This document shows positions 56,275-64,000 of a stretch of DNA of 64,000 bases, one piece after another. Location of the stretch: the IMG/VR virus record IMGVR_UViG_3300027857_000001, positions 62,001-126,000 of that record; one strand, written 5' to 3'. The notes beneath the pieces were generated by a model. The model saw only the letters and a program-made list of their open reading frames with translations. It had not been told where the DNA came from and made no database searches. Numbering within the stretch: position 1 is the first letter of the stretch; the number at the start of each line of letters is the position of its first letter. The stretch is from a virus. Position numbers and translations under genes: made by a program.

Positions 56275-59200
56275 ATGGCTGCAACCCTCGAGGCGGACCT
56301 GCTCAGCGCAGCGCCTCTCAAGAGCGCCGGCAATACGGCGCTCAACCCGGACGGCCTGACCCAGGCGCTGTACGGCGACGCCGCACAGCCGTTCCAGGGA
56401 CACACGGCCGCACGCCACTCCACGACCGGCGACGCCATCAAGTCCGCGATGCCCGACCTCGTCAAGGGCGCCGGCCTCGCCCGCAGGGGCGGCAACACCC
56501 CCCTGACCGATTCCCGCGACATCGCGCTCCGCGCCCACCAGGCAACCCTGGACCTGCGCGGCGAGGTGGCCCGCGGGTACAGCGCCCGCTCCGAGGTGGT
56601 GAAGTCCGGATTCAGTTCCGGCTTCCTCAACCAGTTCGGAGCGCTCCGTACAGCGCTGATGACCCCGTCCATCGGCGAGCAGATCGCGCAGGTGTTCGCC
56701 AACCTGCCGGGCGGAGCCGAGGCTCTGTCCAAGTCATTCACGGCCGGGAACCTTGGTCTCGGATCTATATTCGGTTTTGTGCCATTCGATCTCCTCGCGC
56801 CTTCCGTCTGAGGGCCGCCGCACCGCGAGGTGCGGATGACAACTCCGAGAATTGCTGGGAAGCCCGCGCCACCTGGCCAGGCCACAACGCGGGGCGAAAG
56901 CCCGGACGTGACGGCCTGAGAACTGGCCAGTCCCAGGGGTCATCAGCAGCCGAGCTTCTAAGGGCACCACGTGCCTACGAAGAAGGTTCACAGACCATGC
57001 ACGGAGCACCTCACTGAGGTGAAGATATGGTCGGGACCCGCAGCGAGAGCGCGGGAGCCAGGCGGAAACGATCTGGCCCGGCAGCAGGACCGGTAACAAG
57101 TCGTCACGGCTTATCTACCCTGTGTACACCCTCGGCGATTAGGGGGCCCTGCGGAGCGATCCGCAGGTTAACACCGCACTGCCCGGGGAACCCCTCCAGA
57201 GCGACTGGGGAATCCCGGTCCGCCACGATGCCCGTGGCGGCGTAGAGACTGTACGTGCGGGCTCTGCGATCAGCGTGCCCACGGGGCATCACCTGCGCAC
57301 GCCAGCAGAGCATGAGACAGTCCGAGCCTGCAGGAAGGCAAACTGCAGGAGGCGCGCGGAAACGACGCGCCCGCCCGCTCAGCCGAGCGGGACGTAACAA
57401 GCCAACTGCTACCGCAACAAGTTCCCGCGCCCGGCTGGCCAGGGCGCCAGCCGCATCGAGCGGCTCGTCCTGGGGATCTCCGGTTCCCAGACCGGTGGCC
57501 AGGGCGTCCTGGACATCTCCCTCCCGGAACTGGTGCAGTCCGGCGGCACGTTCTCCAACTGGCCGCTTAACCTGCCCCCAGCCGGGTCACAGGCATCGAC
57601 CACGCTCAATGTCCCTTACCGCTTCCTTGGCGTGACCGAGGAGCTGTCCTGGCTCGCGCAGTTCGCCGGGCAGGGCTATGAGGACATAAGCGCCCTAAAC
57701 TTACCTGGGGCCCAGCATGGCGACATGCTGGTGAGAACCCTGCTGTATCGGTGAAAGCCCTTCGTCTAGATGCGATATCCTCGTATCTATGGGTAACGCC
57801 GAGGCAACCCGGCCCGCAGCCGGAGAGTCCGTAGAGGCCATACGCAGGGGATCTGACGAGCCGGAACATTCTCATGCGGACTGCGGCACTGCCCGCCAGC
57901 CGGCGAGCACCAAGGTCATCAACACGCCGCATGAGGTCATGTTCCATCAGGCACTAACCCGCGCCCGCCTCAGCTTCGAGACACAGTCTCACCCAGCTGG
58001 CGACAGGTACGAAGCGGATATCGAGCTACTGCAGAAGCCGATCGTCATCGAGGTGACGAACAGTCCCGGCGAGAAACGAGCGGCCGGCCGGCGCGAGCGC
58101 AAGACGGCCGCACTGGAAGCCGCAGGTTACCGGGTCTACTGGTTCAGCAACCATCAGGCGCGCACCAACCCCGATGCCGCAGTGCAGCGGGTAATGCGGG
58201 AAAACGGCCTCCGCCAGGAGGAAGCGCCTACCGTCCTGATCCGGCCGAACCGGACCGGTCATGCTGGCCAGCTCAACCCGAACTGGGGCGGCGGCCCAGC
58301 GGCAGCAGTGTGCGAGCAATGCGGTTCGCTGGTCGCATCCAGGCGCCGCAATGGCGGCAGGATCGCCCGCTTCTGCAACTCGAAGTGCTACGGGAAGTGG
58401 ATGCACGAGCATCCGGAGACAGTCAACAACAAGCGCCCTATGCCCCCGATGCCCGATCTTGCGGATCGGTACGGCGCGGGAATGTCCGCGCAGCAGGTGG
58501 CTGACTCCTACGGCGTGAGCCGTGCCTACATCATGCAGGAGATGCGCAGACGCGGCATTCCCCTGCGGCCAGCGGGCGGTTACCGTCCTCGTGGCGGCTT
58601 CCGGGCCACAGGCACCCTTCCCGGCTCGCAAAATGTCAGATCGTGACATGGTCCGACCCGCGACCGATGACAAAGGCGCGGAGCTAGGCGGAACAGAAAC
58701 GGCCTAGCCATCCTGTCCGGAATCGCTCCGACCGGACAAGATGTAACAAAAGTGGGCAAACCTCATCATGCTCCAGGAGCAGATGCTCGGCGAGGAATAC
58801 CAGCTCATCTGCGGCTCGTCCGCGAACCTCGCCGCGCCCGCCGCGCCTACGGTGACAGCACGGACGGCGGGCTCCAACGAGACCGCGATCGGGTCGAACG
58901 CCAACTACGCGGTCGTGGTGACCGCGACGAACTGGTTCGGCGAGACCGTGGCATCCTCCGCCGCGACCGTGTCTGGCGGCACTGGCGCCTCCCAGGTCGT
59001 GGACGTCACCATCGCCCCCTCGGTGGGTGCGATGAACTACAACATCTACGTCTCCACCAACGGCACCCCGGCCCGGACGAACGAGTACCTCGTCGCATCC
59101 CAGGTCGGGGGGATCAGGTACACCATCCAGGGCGCGGCGCCGACGTCCGGCACCAACCCGCCGGCCGCTGACACCGGGACCGGGAAGAACACCCGGATCG

Positions 59201-59814
59201 AGGGCGTCATCCCGACGCTCACCGGCCTGTCCGCGTCGGGCGGCGTGTACCCGACGTCGCCGGTCAACTGGCAGGGCGGCTACGTCAACCAGGCGGTCGG
59301 CACCCACCTGTCTTACAACGCCATCTACACGGCGCTGAAGAACCTGTGGCAGACCACCTCGAACAACCCTGGCGCGTTCAAGGCCGACCCGGCCGAGCTG
59401 ATCTCGTCCGGAATCGACATCGCCAACCTGTCCCAGGACGTCATCAGCCAGGGTCAGGGAACCAACTACGAGCTGTTCATCCAGCAGTCCCAGGTCGGTG
59501 ACGTCACCGTCGGGGCTGCGGTGAGCCAGTTCCAGAACCCGCTCACCAGGAGCATCCTCAAGCTCGTCGTCCACCCCTGGTACACCCAGGGCAACGCCGA
59601 GCTGCTCTCCTACCAGCTCCCCCAGACGTGGACCAATGTGGCGAACGCCTGGGAAATGACGATGGTCCAGGACTACGTGAGTATTGCGTGGCCAGTCATT
59701 GACGCTACGTATCGCTACAGTTTGTTCGAATTCGGGGCTCTAGTTGCGTCTGCGCCTTTCTACAGCGCGCATCTCGGCGGCCTGCAGAACTCGGATAGCT
59801 CGCCGTTCTCCTGA
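56275..59814 (+). CDS. major capsid protein gene interrupted by three group I introns
   Basis: Four exons are predicted: 56275-56802, 57104-57132, 57409-57696, 58755-59814. They join to exactly 635 codons (634 residues). The junctions read ...LLAP/SRLIYPVYT/L/YRNKFPRPAG... and ...EDISAL/ANLIMLQEQM..., the expected order for actinophage HK97-fold capsid proteins. Each exon before an intron ends in T and each intron ends in G. The product builds the head; residues of exon 4 about 290-390 look like an inserted Ig-like domain. The start has GGAAGGGAGG upstream. Without splicing only a 178-residue fragment would form. Confidence 0.8.
56803..57103 (+). ncRNA. group I intron 1 (ORF-less, 301 nt)
   Basis: Signs of a group I core: a P-element AATTGCTGGGAA (56850-56861), and a P7 pair GACCAT (56993-56998) with ATGGTC (57027-57032), the latter preceded by AAGAT as in the S element. 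The upstream exon ends GCCT and can pair with GGGC just inside the intron (P1, with a U-G pair at the splice site). Ends GTAACAAGTCG. Confidence 0.75.
57133..57408 (+). ncRNA. group I intron 2 (ORF-less, 276 nt)
   Basis: P7 pair GACTGT (57247-57252) with ACAGTC (57317-57322). The exon end ACCCT pairs with AGGGGG at the intron start (P1). Ends GTAACAAGCCAACTG, with the same GTAACAAG as intron 1. Flanked on the left by the 29-nt exon 2. Confidence 0.75.
57697..58754 (+). ncRNA. group I intron 3 with homing endonuclease ORF (1058 nt)
   Basis: The exon end GCCCT can pair with GGGGC a few bases into the intron. An S-like element GACATGGTCCGACC (58645-58658) follows the ORF; its P7 partner was not found by eye. 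Ends GTAACAAAAGTG, again sharing GTAACAA with introns 1 and 2. Confidence 0.7.
57789..58646 (+). CDS. intron-encoded Vsr-like homing endonuclease
   Basis: 285 residues inside intron 3. A PD-(D/E)XK domain of the Vsr/EDxHD kind at about 55-125 (TPHEVMFHQALTRARLSFET; DRYEADIELLQKPIVIEV; AALEAAGYRVYWFSNHQ), a zinc finger (CEQCGSL...FCNSKCYGKW) and a C-terminal HTH (YGAGMSAQQVADSYGVSRAY) for DNA binding. It would cut intron-less capsid genes to spread the intron. The start may be a later Met. Confidence 0.75.
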   Translation: MGNAEATRPAAGESVEAIRRGSDEPEHSHADCGTARQPASTKVINTPHEVMFHQALTRARLSFETQSHPAGDRYEADIELLQKPIVIEVTNSPGEKRAAGRRERKTAALEAAGYRVYWFSNHQARTNPDAAVQRVMRENGLRQEEAPTVLIRPNRTGHAGQLNPNWGGGPAAAVCEQCGSLVASRRRNGGRIARFCNSKCYGKWMHEHPETVNNKRPMPPMPDLADRYGAGMSAQQVADSYGVSRAYIMQEMRRRGIPLRPAGGYRPRGGFRATGTLPGSQNVRS

Positions 59815-59825
59815 GTGTCAGGTAC

Positions 59826-59863
59826 CCGGCAGCGGGTCAGCTCCGGAGCTGGCCCGCTGCCGG
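59826..59863 (+). terminator. hairpin after the capsid gene
   Basis: An 11-bp perfect stem (59826-59836 with 59853-59863) encloses a second palindrome CAGCTCCGGAGCTG. It begins 12 nt past the capsid stop. A weaker hairpin follows at about 59892-59920. Typical for attenuating the strong capsid transcript. Confidence 0.75.
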
Positions 59864-59951
59864 CTGACCTCCGCGGGGGCCGGTAACTCCGAGCCCCGGA
59901 AGCTGATGCCTCCCGGGGCTTCCGCATGCAATCAATCCCGAAGGAGTCACT

Positions 59952-60239
59952 GTGGCCATCTTCGCTACATCGGTACAGGGGACGACCGTGACCTCCTCGG
60001 TCACCCAGGTCTACTCCACGGCGGGCCTGACGAGCCCCCGCGACGTCACGCTCATGAACCAGGGGACCGCCACGATCTACGTCGGCGGTTCCCAGGTGAC
60101 TGCCACCAACACGGGCGTCCCGGTCGCCTCCGGGCAGCAGCTCACCGTCGCCGGCGCCGCCCAGAACCTGTGGGCGATCACGTCGGCGGGCACTGCCACC
60201 GTCGAGGCCGGGCTCGCCTCGGTGGACGTGGTGGTGTAG
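59952..60239 (+). CDS. minor structural protein (beta-rich), copy 1
   Basis: 95 residues from GTG 59952 with GAAGGAG upstream. Thr/Val/Gly-rich beta protein: DVTLMNQGTATIYVGGSQVT and NLWAITSAGTATVEAGLASV. Probably a head decoration or spike protein. Related in pattern to the next two genes. Confidence 0.65.
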   Translation: MAIFATSVQGTTVTSSVTQVYSTAGLTSPRDVTLMNQGTATIYVGGSQVTATNTGVPVASGQQLTVAGAAQNLWAITSAGTATVEAGLASVDVVV

Positions 60240-60242
60240 CCG

Positions 60243-60731
60243 ATGCCGTACGTGAACGTCAGCGGCACGGCCAGCACGGCCGTGTCGTACCCGGGGTCGG
60301 GCGGGAAGCAGACGCTGTTCCTGTTCAACGCCGGGCAGCAGCCCGCCTACCTGGGGACGGGCCCGGGGGTGTCGTCAGCCACCGGGTTCCCGCTCACTGC
60401 CGGGAACCGGGTTGACGTGACGAACGCAGCCGGCACGGTGTACGCCACCGCGGGCGGCAACCAGGTCACGCCGTACGGGACCGCGAACGCGGCGACGTCG
60501 GTCGCCGGGTCGGTGATCACGGTCGCGTCGGCCGGGACGGCGTTCACCGCCGGGATGACGATCGTGATCGAGCCGGGCACGCCCCGGCAGGAGGTCACGA
60601 GTGTCGCGTCGAGCAACGCCGGGACGGTGAACACGTCCCCGCCGATGACGTTCGCGCACGGGTCGGCGGCGACGTTCTCCCAGTACTCGCCGCTGGCGAC
60701 GACGCTGCAGGTGATCCGGGGTGCGGTCTAG
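60243..60731 (+). CDS. minor structural protein (beta-rich), copy 2
   Basis: 162 residues. Repeats the FNAGQQPAYLGTGPGVS pattern of the neighbours, then a longer C-terminal beta domain (ITVASAGTAFTAGMTIVIEP). Likely virion surface. Confidence 0.65.
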   Translation: MPYVNVSGTASTAVSYPGSGGKQTLFLFNAGQQPAYLGTGPGVSSATGFPLTAGNRVDVTNAAGTVYATAGGNQVTPYGTANAATSVAGSVITVASAGTAFTAGMTIVIEPGTPRQEVTSVASSNAGTVNTSPPMTFAHGSAATFSQYSPLATTLQVIRGAV

Positions 60732-60734
60732 CCG

Positions 60735-61007
60735 ATGATCGTCACCTCGCAGGCGTCTGTGGCGGGCAGCGCGGTCTCGCTCGGCCGGGTCCCGGCCGGC
60801 CCGTGCACGGTGGTCATCACCAACGGCGGCGGATCGGCCCTGTTCGTCGGCGCGGGCACGACGGTGACCGTGACGTCCGGCGCCCCGGTTCCGGCCTCGG
60901 CCGTGGTGCCGCTGCCGGGGTTCCCGTCGTCGTCGCCTGTGCAGCTGTGGGGCATCACCTCCGGCGGCACGGTCACGGCGGGCCTGTTCATATCCACGGC
61001 GTCCTGA
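60735..61007 (+). CDS. minor structural protein (beta-rich), copy 3
   Basis: 90 residues. CTVVITNGGGSALFVGAGTT and PVQLWGITSGGTVTAGLFI parallel copy 1, pointing to tandem gene duplication. Confidence 0.65.
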   Translation: MIVTSQASVAGSAVSLGRVPAGPCTVVITNGGGSALFVGAGTTVTVTSGAPVPASAVVPLPGFPSSSPVQLWGITSGGTVTAGLFISTAS

Positions 61008-61015
61008 GGAGCCAG

Positions 61016-61375
61016 ATGACCGTACAGGTACAGCTCCCGCCGGGGTGCCGCGGGCTCACGATGCAGGACGGCACGCGGTATGCGGGACGTGAGGGCGGTC
61101 ACGTCACCGTGTCCGACGACCATGCCCCGTTCGTGCGCCGGCAGACAGGCGGCGATGCCGGGCTGACCGGGCACGGGTCGTTCCGTTCCTTCGCCGGGAC
61201 GCGGGAGGGCCGGTGGTGCCCGGAATGCCGGTTCCTCGCGAACGCGTGGTCGCTGACGTGCCCGAAATGCGAGCGGCGCGGAATCACGACCGCCACGGTC
61301 CCGGAGGGCGACATGCCCGCCAGGACTAGGGCCGCGCTTCCCTCGGCGTGCGCCCCGGTTTTCCCGGTGCATTAG
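61016..61375 (+). CDS. small protein with zinc ribbon
   Basis: 119 residues from ATG 61016 with GAGGAG upstream. N-terminal beta (VQLPPGCRGLTMQDGTRYAG), then CPECRFLANAWSLTCPKCER. A late-region protein common in actinophages; function unknown. Confidence 0.65.
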   Translation: MTVQVQLPPGCRGLTMQDGTRYAGREGGHVTVSDDHAPFVRRQTGGDAGLTGHGSFRSFAGTREGRWCPECRFLANAWSLTCPKCERRGITTATVPEGDMPARTRAALPSACAPVFPVH

Positions 61376-61476
61376 ACGACAGGCCGGCATGCGCTTGCGC
61401 GCCAAGCCTGGAACGCCGGCATGGAGCCACGCACCCCTGCTCACGTAACCAGAACAGCCGAAAGGATCTTGTTCCT

Positions 61477-62154
61477 ATGACAATTCACGCGCGGAGTGAC
61501 ATCTGCGCCGTCACGATCTCTGTCGCGCATGGCGGGTGCGGATCAGCGCATCACCGACCGGCAAACGACGGGAACCCCGCGAAAACGTGGGCACTGACCT
61601 GCGCGCCGTGCGAGAAGCATCTCCGCAGCGACCCTCACTGGGCCGGAAGTGCCTCCGAAGTGCCGGAGACTTTCGATGAGTCCAAGGGCCGGGAGGACTT
61701 CGAGCGGCGCGGCGCAGCTGACCGTGACACCGTGCTGGCTGCGGCTCTCGCGAAGCTCGCCGGCGTGGATCTCCCGCCGGCTCTGCGCGGGCTGATCGGC
61801 AGCACCGGGCCGTCTGGAGCGGTCACCTGCCCGTCCGGGCACAGCTGCGATCCGGGCTCTAAGTTCTGCGGAGACTGCGGGGCAGCCCTGGACGCAGCCG
61901 TCCTCACCTGTCCCTCCGGTCACGAGGTCACGCGCGGCATGAAGTTCTGCGGCGAGTGCGGCAGCCCCGTAGCCGCGGCAGCGCTCCCGCCTGCTGCTGC
62001 GCCGGAGCCGATGGACGCAGAGGTGGCCGCCGCCGCGAAGCCGCGGCTGAAGGACATGCGGGCCGGCGACCTCCGGGACATGGCCCGCGCTCGCGGGCTG
62101 GACGAGTCGGGGACCCGCGCCGAGCTGCTTGCCCGCCTGCGTGCCGCCGCCTGA
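61477..62154 (+). CDS. zinc-ribbon and SAP-domain protein
   Basis: 225 residues from ATG 61477. CAPC near 45, then two double zinc ribbons (CPSGHSCDPGSKFCGDCG; CPSGHEVTRGMKFCGECG) and a C-terminal SAP-like helix-extension-helix (MRAGDLRDMARARGLDESGT) that binds DNA or RNA. Between structural genes, so possibly injected or involved in DNA handling at the head. Confidence 0.7.
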   Translation: MTIHARSDICAVTISVAHGGCGSAHHRPANDGNPAKTWALTCAPCEKHLRSDPHWAGSASEVPETFDESKGREDFERRGAADRDTVLAAALAKLAGVDLPPALRGLIGSTGPSGAVTCPSGHSCDPGSKFCGDCGAALDAAVLTCPSGHEVTRGMKFCGECGSPVAAAALPPAAAPEPMDAEVAAAAKPRLKDMRAGDLRDMARARGLDESGTRAELLARLRAAA

Positions 62155-62205
62155 CGTGCCCGGGGACGTCGGCAGCGCGCTCCGCCCGGCGGCCAGGGTG
62201 ACCCC

Positions 62206-62793
62206 GTGACCGCTTACACGCTGTTCGGGCAGTCCGGCGGCGGGAGCCTGGCCGCCGACACGAACACGTACACCATGGGCGTGCAGTTCTCGGTCTCCCA
62301 GTCCGGCTGCACCCTGACCGGCATGTGGTTCTTCTCGGCGTCAGGCGCCGGGTCCCTCCCGGAGACCATCGCCCTGTTCGCAGTATCGGGCGGGACGCTC
62401 GTGCACAGCGAGTCAGCGACGTGGGCCGGCGCGGCCGGGAGCGGCTGGGTGCGGGCGTCGTTCAGCAGCCCGCCGTCCCTCACCGTGAGCACGAACTATG
62501 TCGCCGCTGTATTCGATTCTGGTGGCTTCAACTGGTACAGCGGCACGCACAACTACTGGGACACAGGCGCCGGCTCGGGCGGCATCACTAACGGGCCGCT
62601 GTCCGCGCCGAACAACGCCGGTGCAGCGCACGGCCAGGACGCATTCGACAACTCCGGGCCGCTGGCGTTCCCCACCACCAGCTTCCAGGCCACCAACTAC
62701 TGGATGGACCCCGAGGTCACCGTCACGGCCGCGACGGCAGGGAGGCCTCCCCTGATCGCCGGCCAGGCCGTACAGCGCGCAGCCGCCTGGTAA
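62206..62793 (+). CDS. DUF4082-like surface protein
   Basis: 195 residues from GTG 62206. Beta-sandwich pattern GVQFSVSQSGCTLTGMWFFS, LVHSESATWAGAAGSGWVRA, TVSTNYVAAVFDSGG, with a Trp/Asn-rich middle, is like the DUF4082 carbohydrate-binding-type fold. Likely exposed on the virion. Confidence 0.65.
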   Translation: MTAYTLFGQSGGGSLAADTNTYTMGVQFSVSQSGCTLTGMWFFSASGAGSLPETIALFAVSGGTLVHSESATWAGAAGSGWVRASFSSPPSLTVSTNYVAAVFDSGGFNWYSGTHNYWDTGAGSGGITNGPLSAPNNAGAAHGQDAFDNSGPLAFPTTSFQATNYWMDPEVTVTAATAGRPPLIAGQAVQRAAAW

Positions 62794-62820
62794 CACCCTC
62801 TCAGACCGGAAGGACCCGGC

Positions 62821-63327
62821 ATGCTCTACACCGCCTGGACCAACGCCGACGTGGCCCTCACTGCGGCGACCGCCAAGACCGCACTGTACATCATCCCCCC
62901 GGCCGGGTTCGGCTACCAGCTGTGCGTGGTGGAAATCGGCGTCGAGTTCGAGGGTGCGGTCCAGGGTACCGACTGCCTGACCGAGCTCGTCGAGTCCACC
63001 GCCGCCACCGCCGGTACCTCCGGTGCTTCCGGGTCGGCCAAGCAGCTGCGCGGCGCACGCGCCATCTCCCCGACCGCCGCGGTCACCTCGACCGGCCTGG
63101 GCCTGACGATCAACCAGGCGTACAGCGCGGAGCCGACCGTCCTGACTCCTATGTACGCCCCGTTCAAGATCCCCAACGGGCAGTCCTATATCTGGCAGTT
63201 CCCGCTCGACACCGGCCCGGAGTTCCCGGCGCCGGGCGGCGGCACGGGCGCGATGGGCCTTCGGCTCACCTCACCGACCTCGGTGAACGCCCGCTGCCAC
63301 ATCACCTTTGCAGTAGGTTACCGATAA
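62821..63327 (+). CDS. structural protein, hypothetical
   Basis: 168 residues from ATG 62821 with GGAAGGA upstream. Ala/Thr-rich beta protein (FGYQLCVVEIGVEFEGAVQG; YIWQFPLDTGPEFPAPGGG). Its place after the capsid genes suggests head-tail or decoration function. Confidence 0.6.
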   Translation: MLYTAWTNADVALTAATAKTALYIIPPAGFGYQLCVVEIGVEFEGAVQGTDCLTELVESTAATAGTSGASGSAKQLRGARAISPTAAVTSTGLGLTINQAYSAEPTVLTPMYAPFKIPNGQSYIWQFPLDTGPEFPAPGGGTGAMGLRLTSPTSVNARCHITFAVGYR

Positions 63328-63369
63328 CGCTTAATCCCACGTTACATCCGCACATGGTAGCGTCTACAC

Positions 63370-64000
63370 ATGGGCATGATCGTTGGGCAGGTCTTCGGCC
63401 GCTGGACCGTACTGGAAGACAGCGGCGGAGCGAAGGTAGCATGCCGTTGCGCCTGCGGCACGGAGCGCGGCGTAAGCAGGTATTCCCTGGCCACAGGCCA
63501 TTCCAGGTCGTGCGGATGCTACAGCCGGGAAGCTGCGAGCGCGCGGGCTCGCGCACAGGTCAAGCATCCGGTGAGCAAAGGTGACACGTTCGGGCGCTGG
63601 CTGGTTCTCGACGCCTCCGACCGTGCCGCAGTCAAAGTCCGCTGTGAGTGCGGCGAGATGCGAGCGGTACCCGCCTCGCATCTGGTCCTGGGCGCGTCAA
63701 GGTCCTGCGGGTGCTGGAAGGCAGAGGAACTGTCGCTGCAGCCGCATGGGACGAAGCACGGGATGGGCCGCCACCCGCTGTACAGCACCTGGCATCACAT
63801 GGTCCGGCGGTGTACGGACCCCGGCGACAGAGCCTGGCATAACTACGGTTTCCGAGACATCAGGATCTACGGCCCGTGGTTCGATGTCGCACGGTTCATC
63901 GAGTACATCGAGCATGAGCTCGGCCCGCGGCCAGATGGCCTGACGATCGACCGGATCAACAACGACGGGCACTACGAGCCGGGAAATGTCCGGTGGGCGA
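63370..64000 (+). CDS. HNH-type homing endonuclease, partial (3' end off window)
   Basis: At least 210 residues. Two zinc-binding units of the same kind (CRCACGTERGV...SCGC; CECGEMRAV...SCGCW) precede an HNH-like region with TIDRINNDGHYEPGNVRWA near the edge, typical of free-standing phage homing nucleases. No ribosome site; a TAGCGT 12 nt before the ATG suggests a leaderless message. Lies right after a structural gene, so it probably homes into a neighbouring late gene. Confidence 0.75.
   Translation, partial: MGMIVGQVFGRWTVLEDSGGAKVACRCACGTERGVSRYSLATGHSRSCGCYSREAASARARAQVKHPVSKGDTFGRWLVLDASDRAAVKVRCECGEMRAVPASHLVLGASRSCGCWKAEELSLQPHGTKHGMGRHPLYSTWHHMVRRCTDPGDRAWHNYGFRDIRIYGPWFDVARFIEYIEHELGPRPDGLTIDRINNDGHYEPGNVRWA

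Noticed and set aside
57091-57100. GTAACAAG resembling the end of 16S rRNA
   Set aside because: Only a short match; it recurs at each predicted intron end and no other rRNA sequence is present.
1-64000. CRISPR arrays
   Set aside because: No set of regularly spaced repeats of 23-40 bp was found; the short GTGGTTATAC boxes are operator-like, not CRISPR repeats.

Overview
The window is high-GC, densely packed DNA with many stop/start overlaps (ATGA, GTGA, TGATG). It carries actinobacterial protein families: a WhiB-like Fe-S regulator, an actinobacterial integration host factor, a DUF2637 membrane protein, a DUF6221 protein, a DUF574-type methyltransferase and a TraB-type FtsK translocase. It is best read as a large mosaic mobile element, a prophage or phage-plasmid with a conjugation-type module, in or from an actinomycete. 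No rRNA, tRNA or CRISPR array was recognised, and no integrase gene is visible.

Layout. (1) 1-7910, minus strand: an 18-gene early-type operon with a DnaQ-like exonuclease, tandem-HTH protein, HNH nuclease, a phiC31 Gp3-like recombination directionality factor and a RecB/Cas4-type exonuclease. It is headed by a small XRE repressor and faces a second XRE-like gene across a 166-bp switch region. (2) 8856-14000: a membrane protein, a SAM methyltransferase, small hypothetical genes, a large HTH/TPR regulator and a GntR regulator. (3) 14154-21601, plus strand: a module like those of actinomycete integrative conjugative elements, with a WhiB protein, small membrane proteins, TraB, zinc-finger proteins, integration host factor and DUF2637. 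(4) 21571-30245: a helicase with seven helicase-associated repeats, an ART-like small protein, a DUF3631-type ATPase, a MerR-like gene and a TerS-like DNA-binding protein. (5) 30594-38545, minus strand: a second set of small early genes (RHH regulator with repeated operators, DUF932, DUF6221), broken by a gene-poor 1.3-kb region with palindromic promoters. (6) 38632-64000, plus strand: late phage genes in classical order: terminase, portal, prohead protease/scaffold, major capsid, and minor structural proteins. These are interrupted by three minus-strand islands and a TnpB element.

The main discovery is in the major capsid gene. Its reading frame is broken three times, and each gap looks like a group I intron. 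A consistent splice prediction (exons 56275-56802, 57104-57132, 57409-57696 and 58755-59814) restores one 634-residue HK97-type capsid protein and includes a 29-nt micro-exon. The third intron carries a Vsr-like homing endonuclease gene. Two other features stand out. One is a 1254-residue portal-MuF-2H phosphoesterase fusion, coupled to a ParB-like/Nudix fusion. The other is a set of GTGGTTATAC repeats in and upstream of the gene for an RHH regulator.
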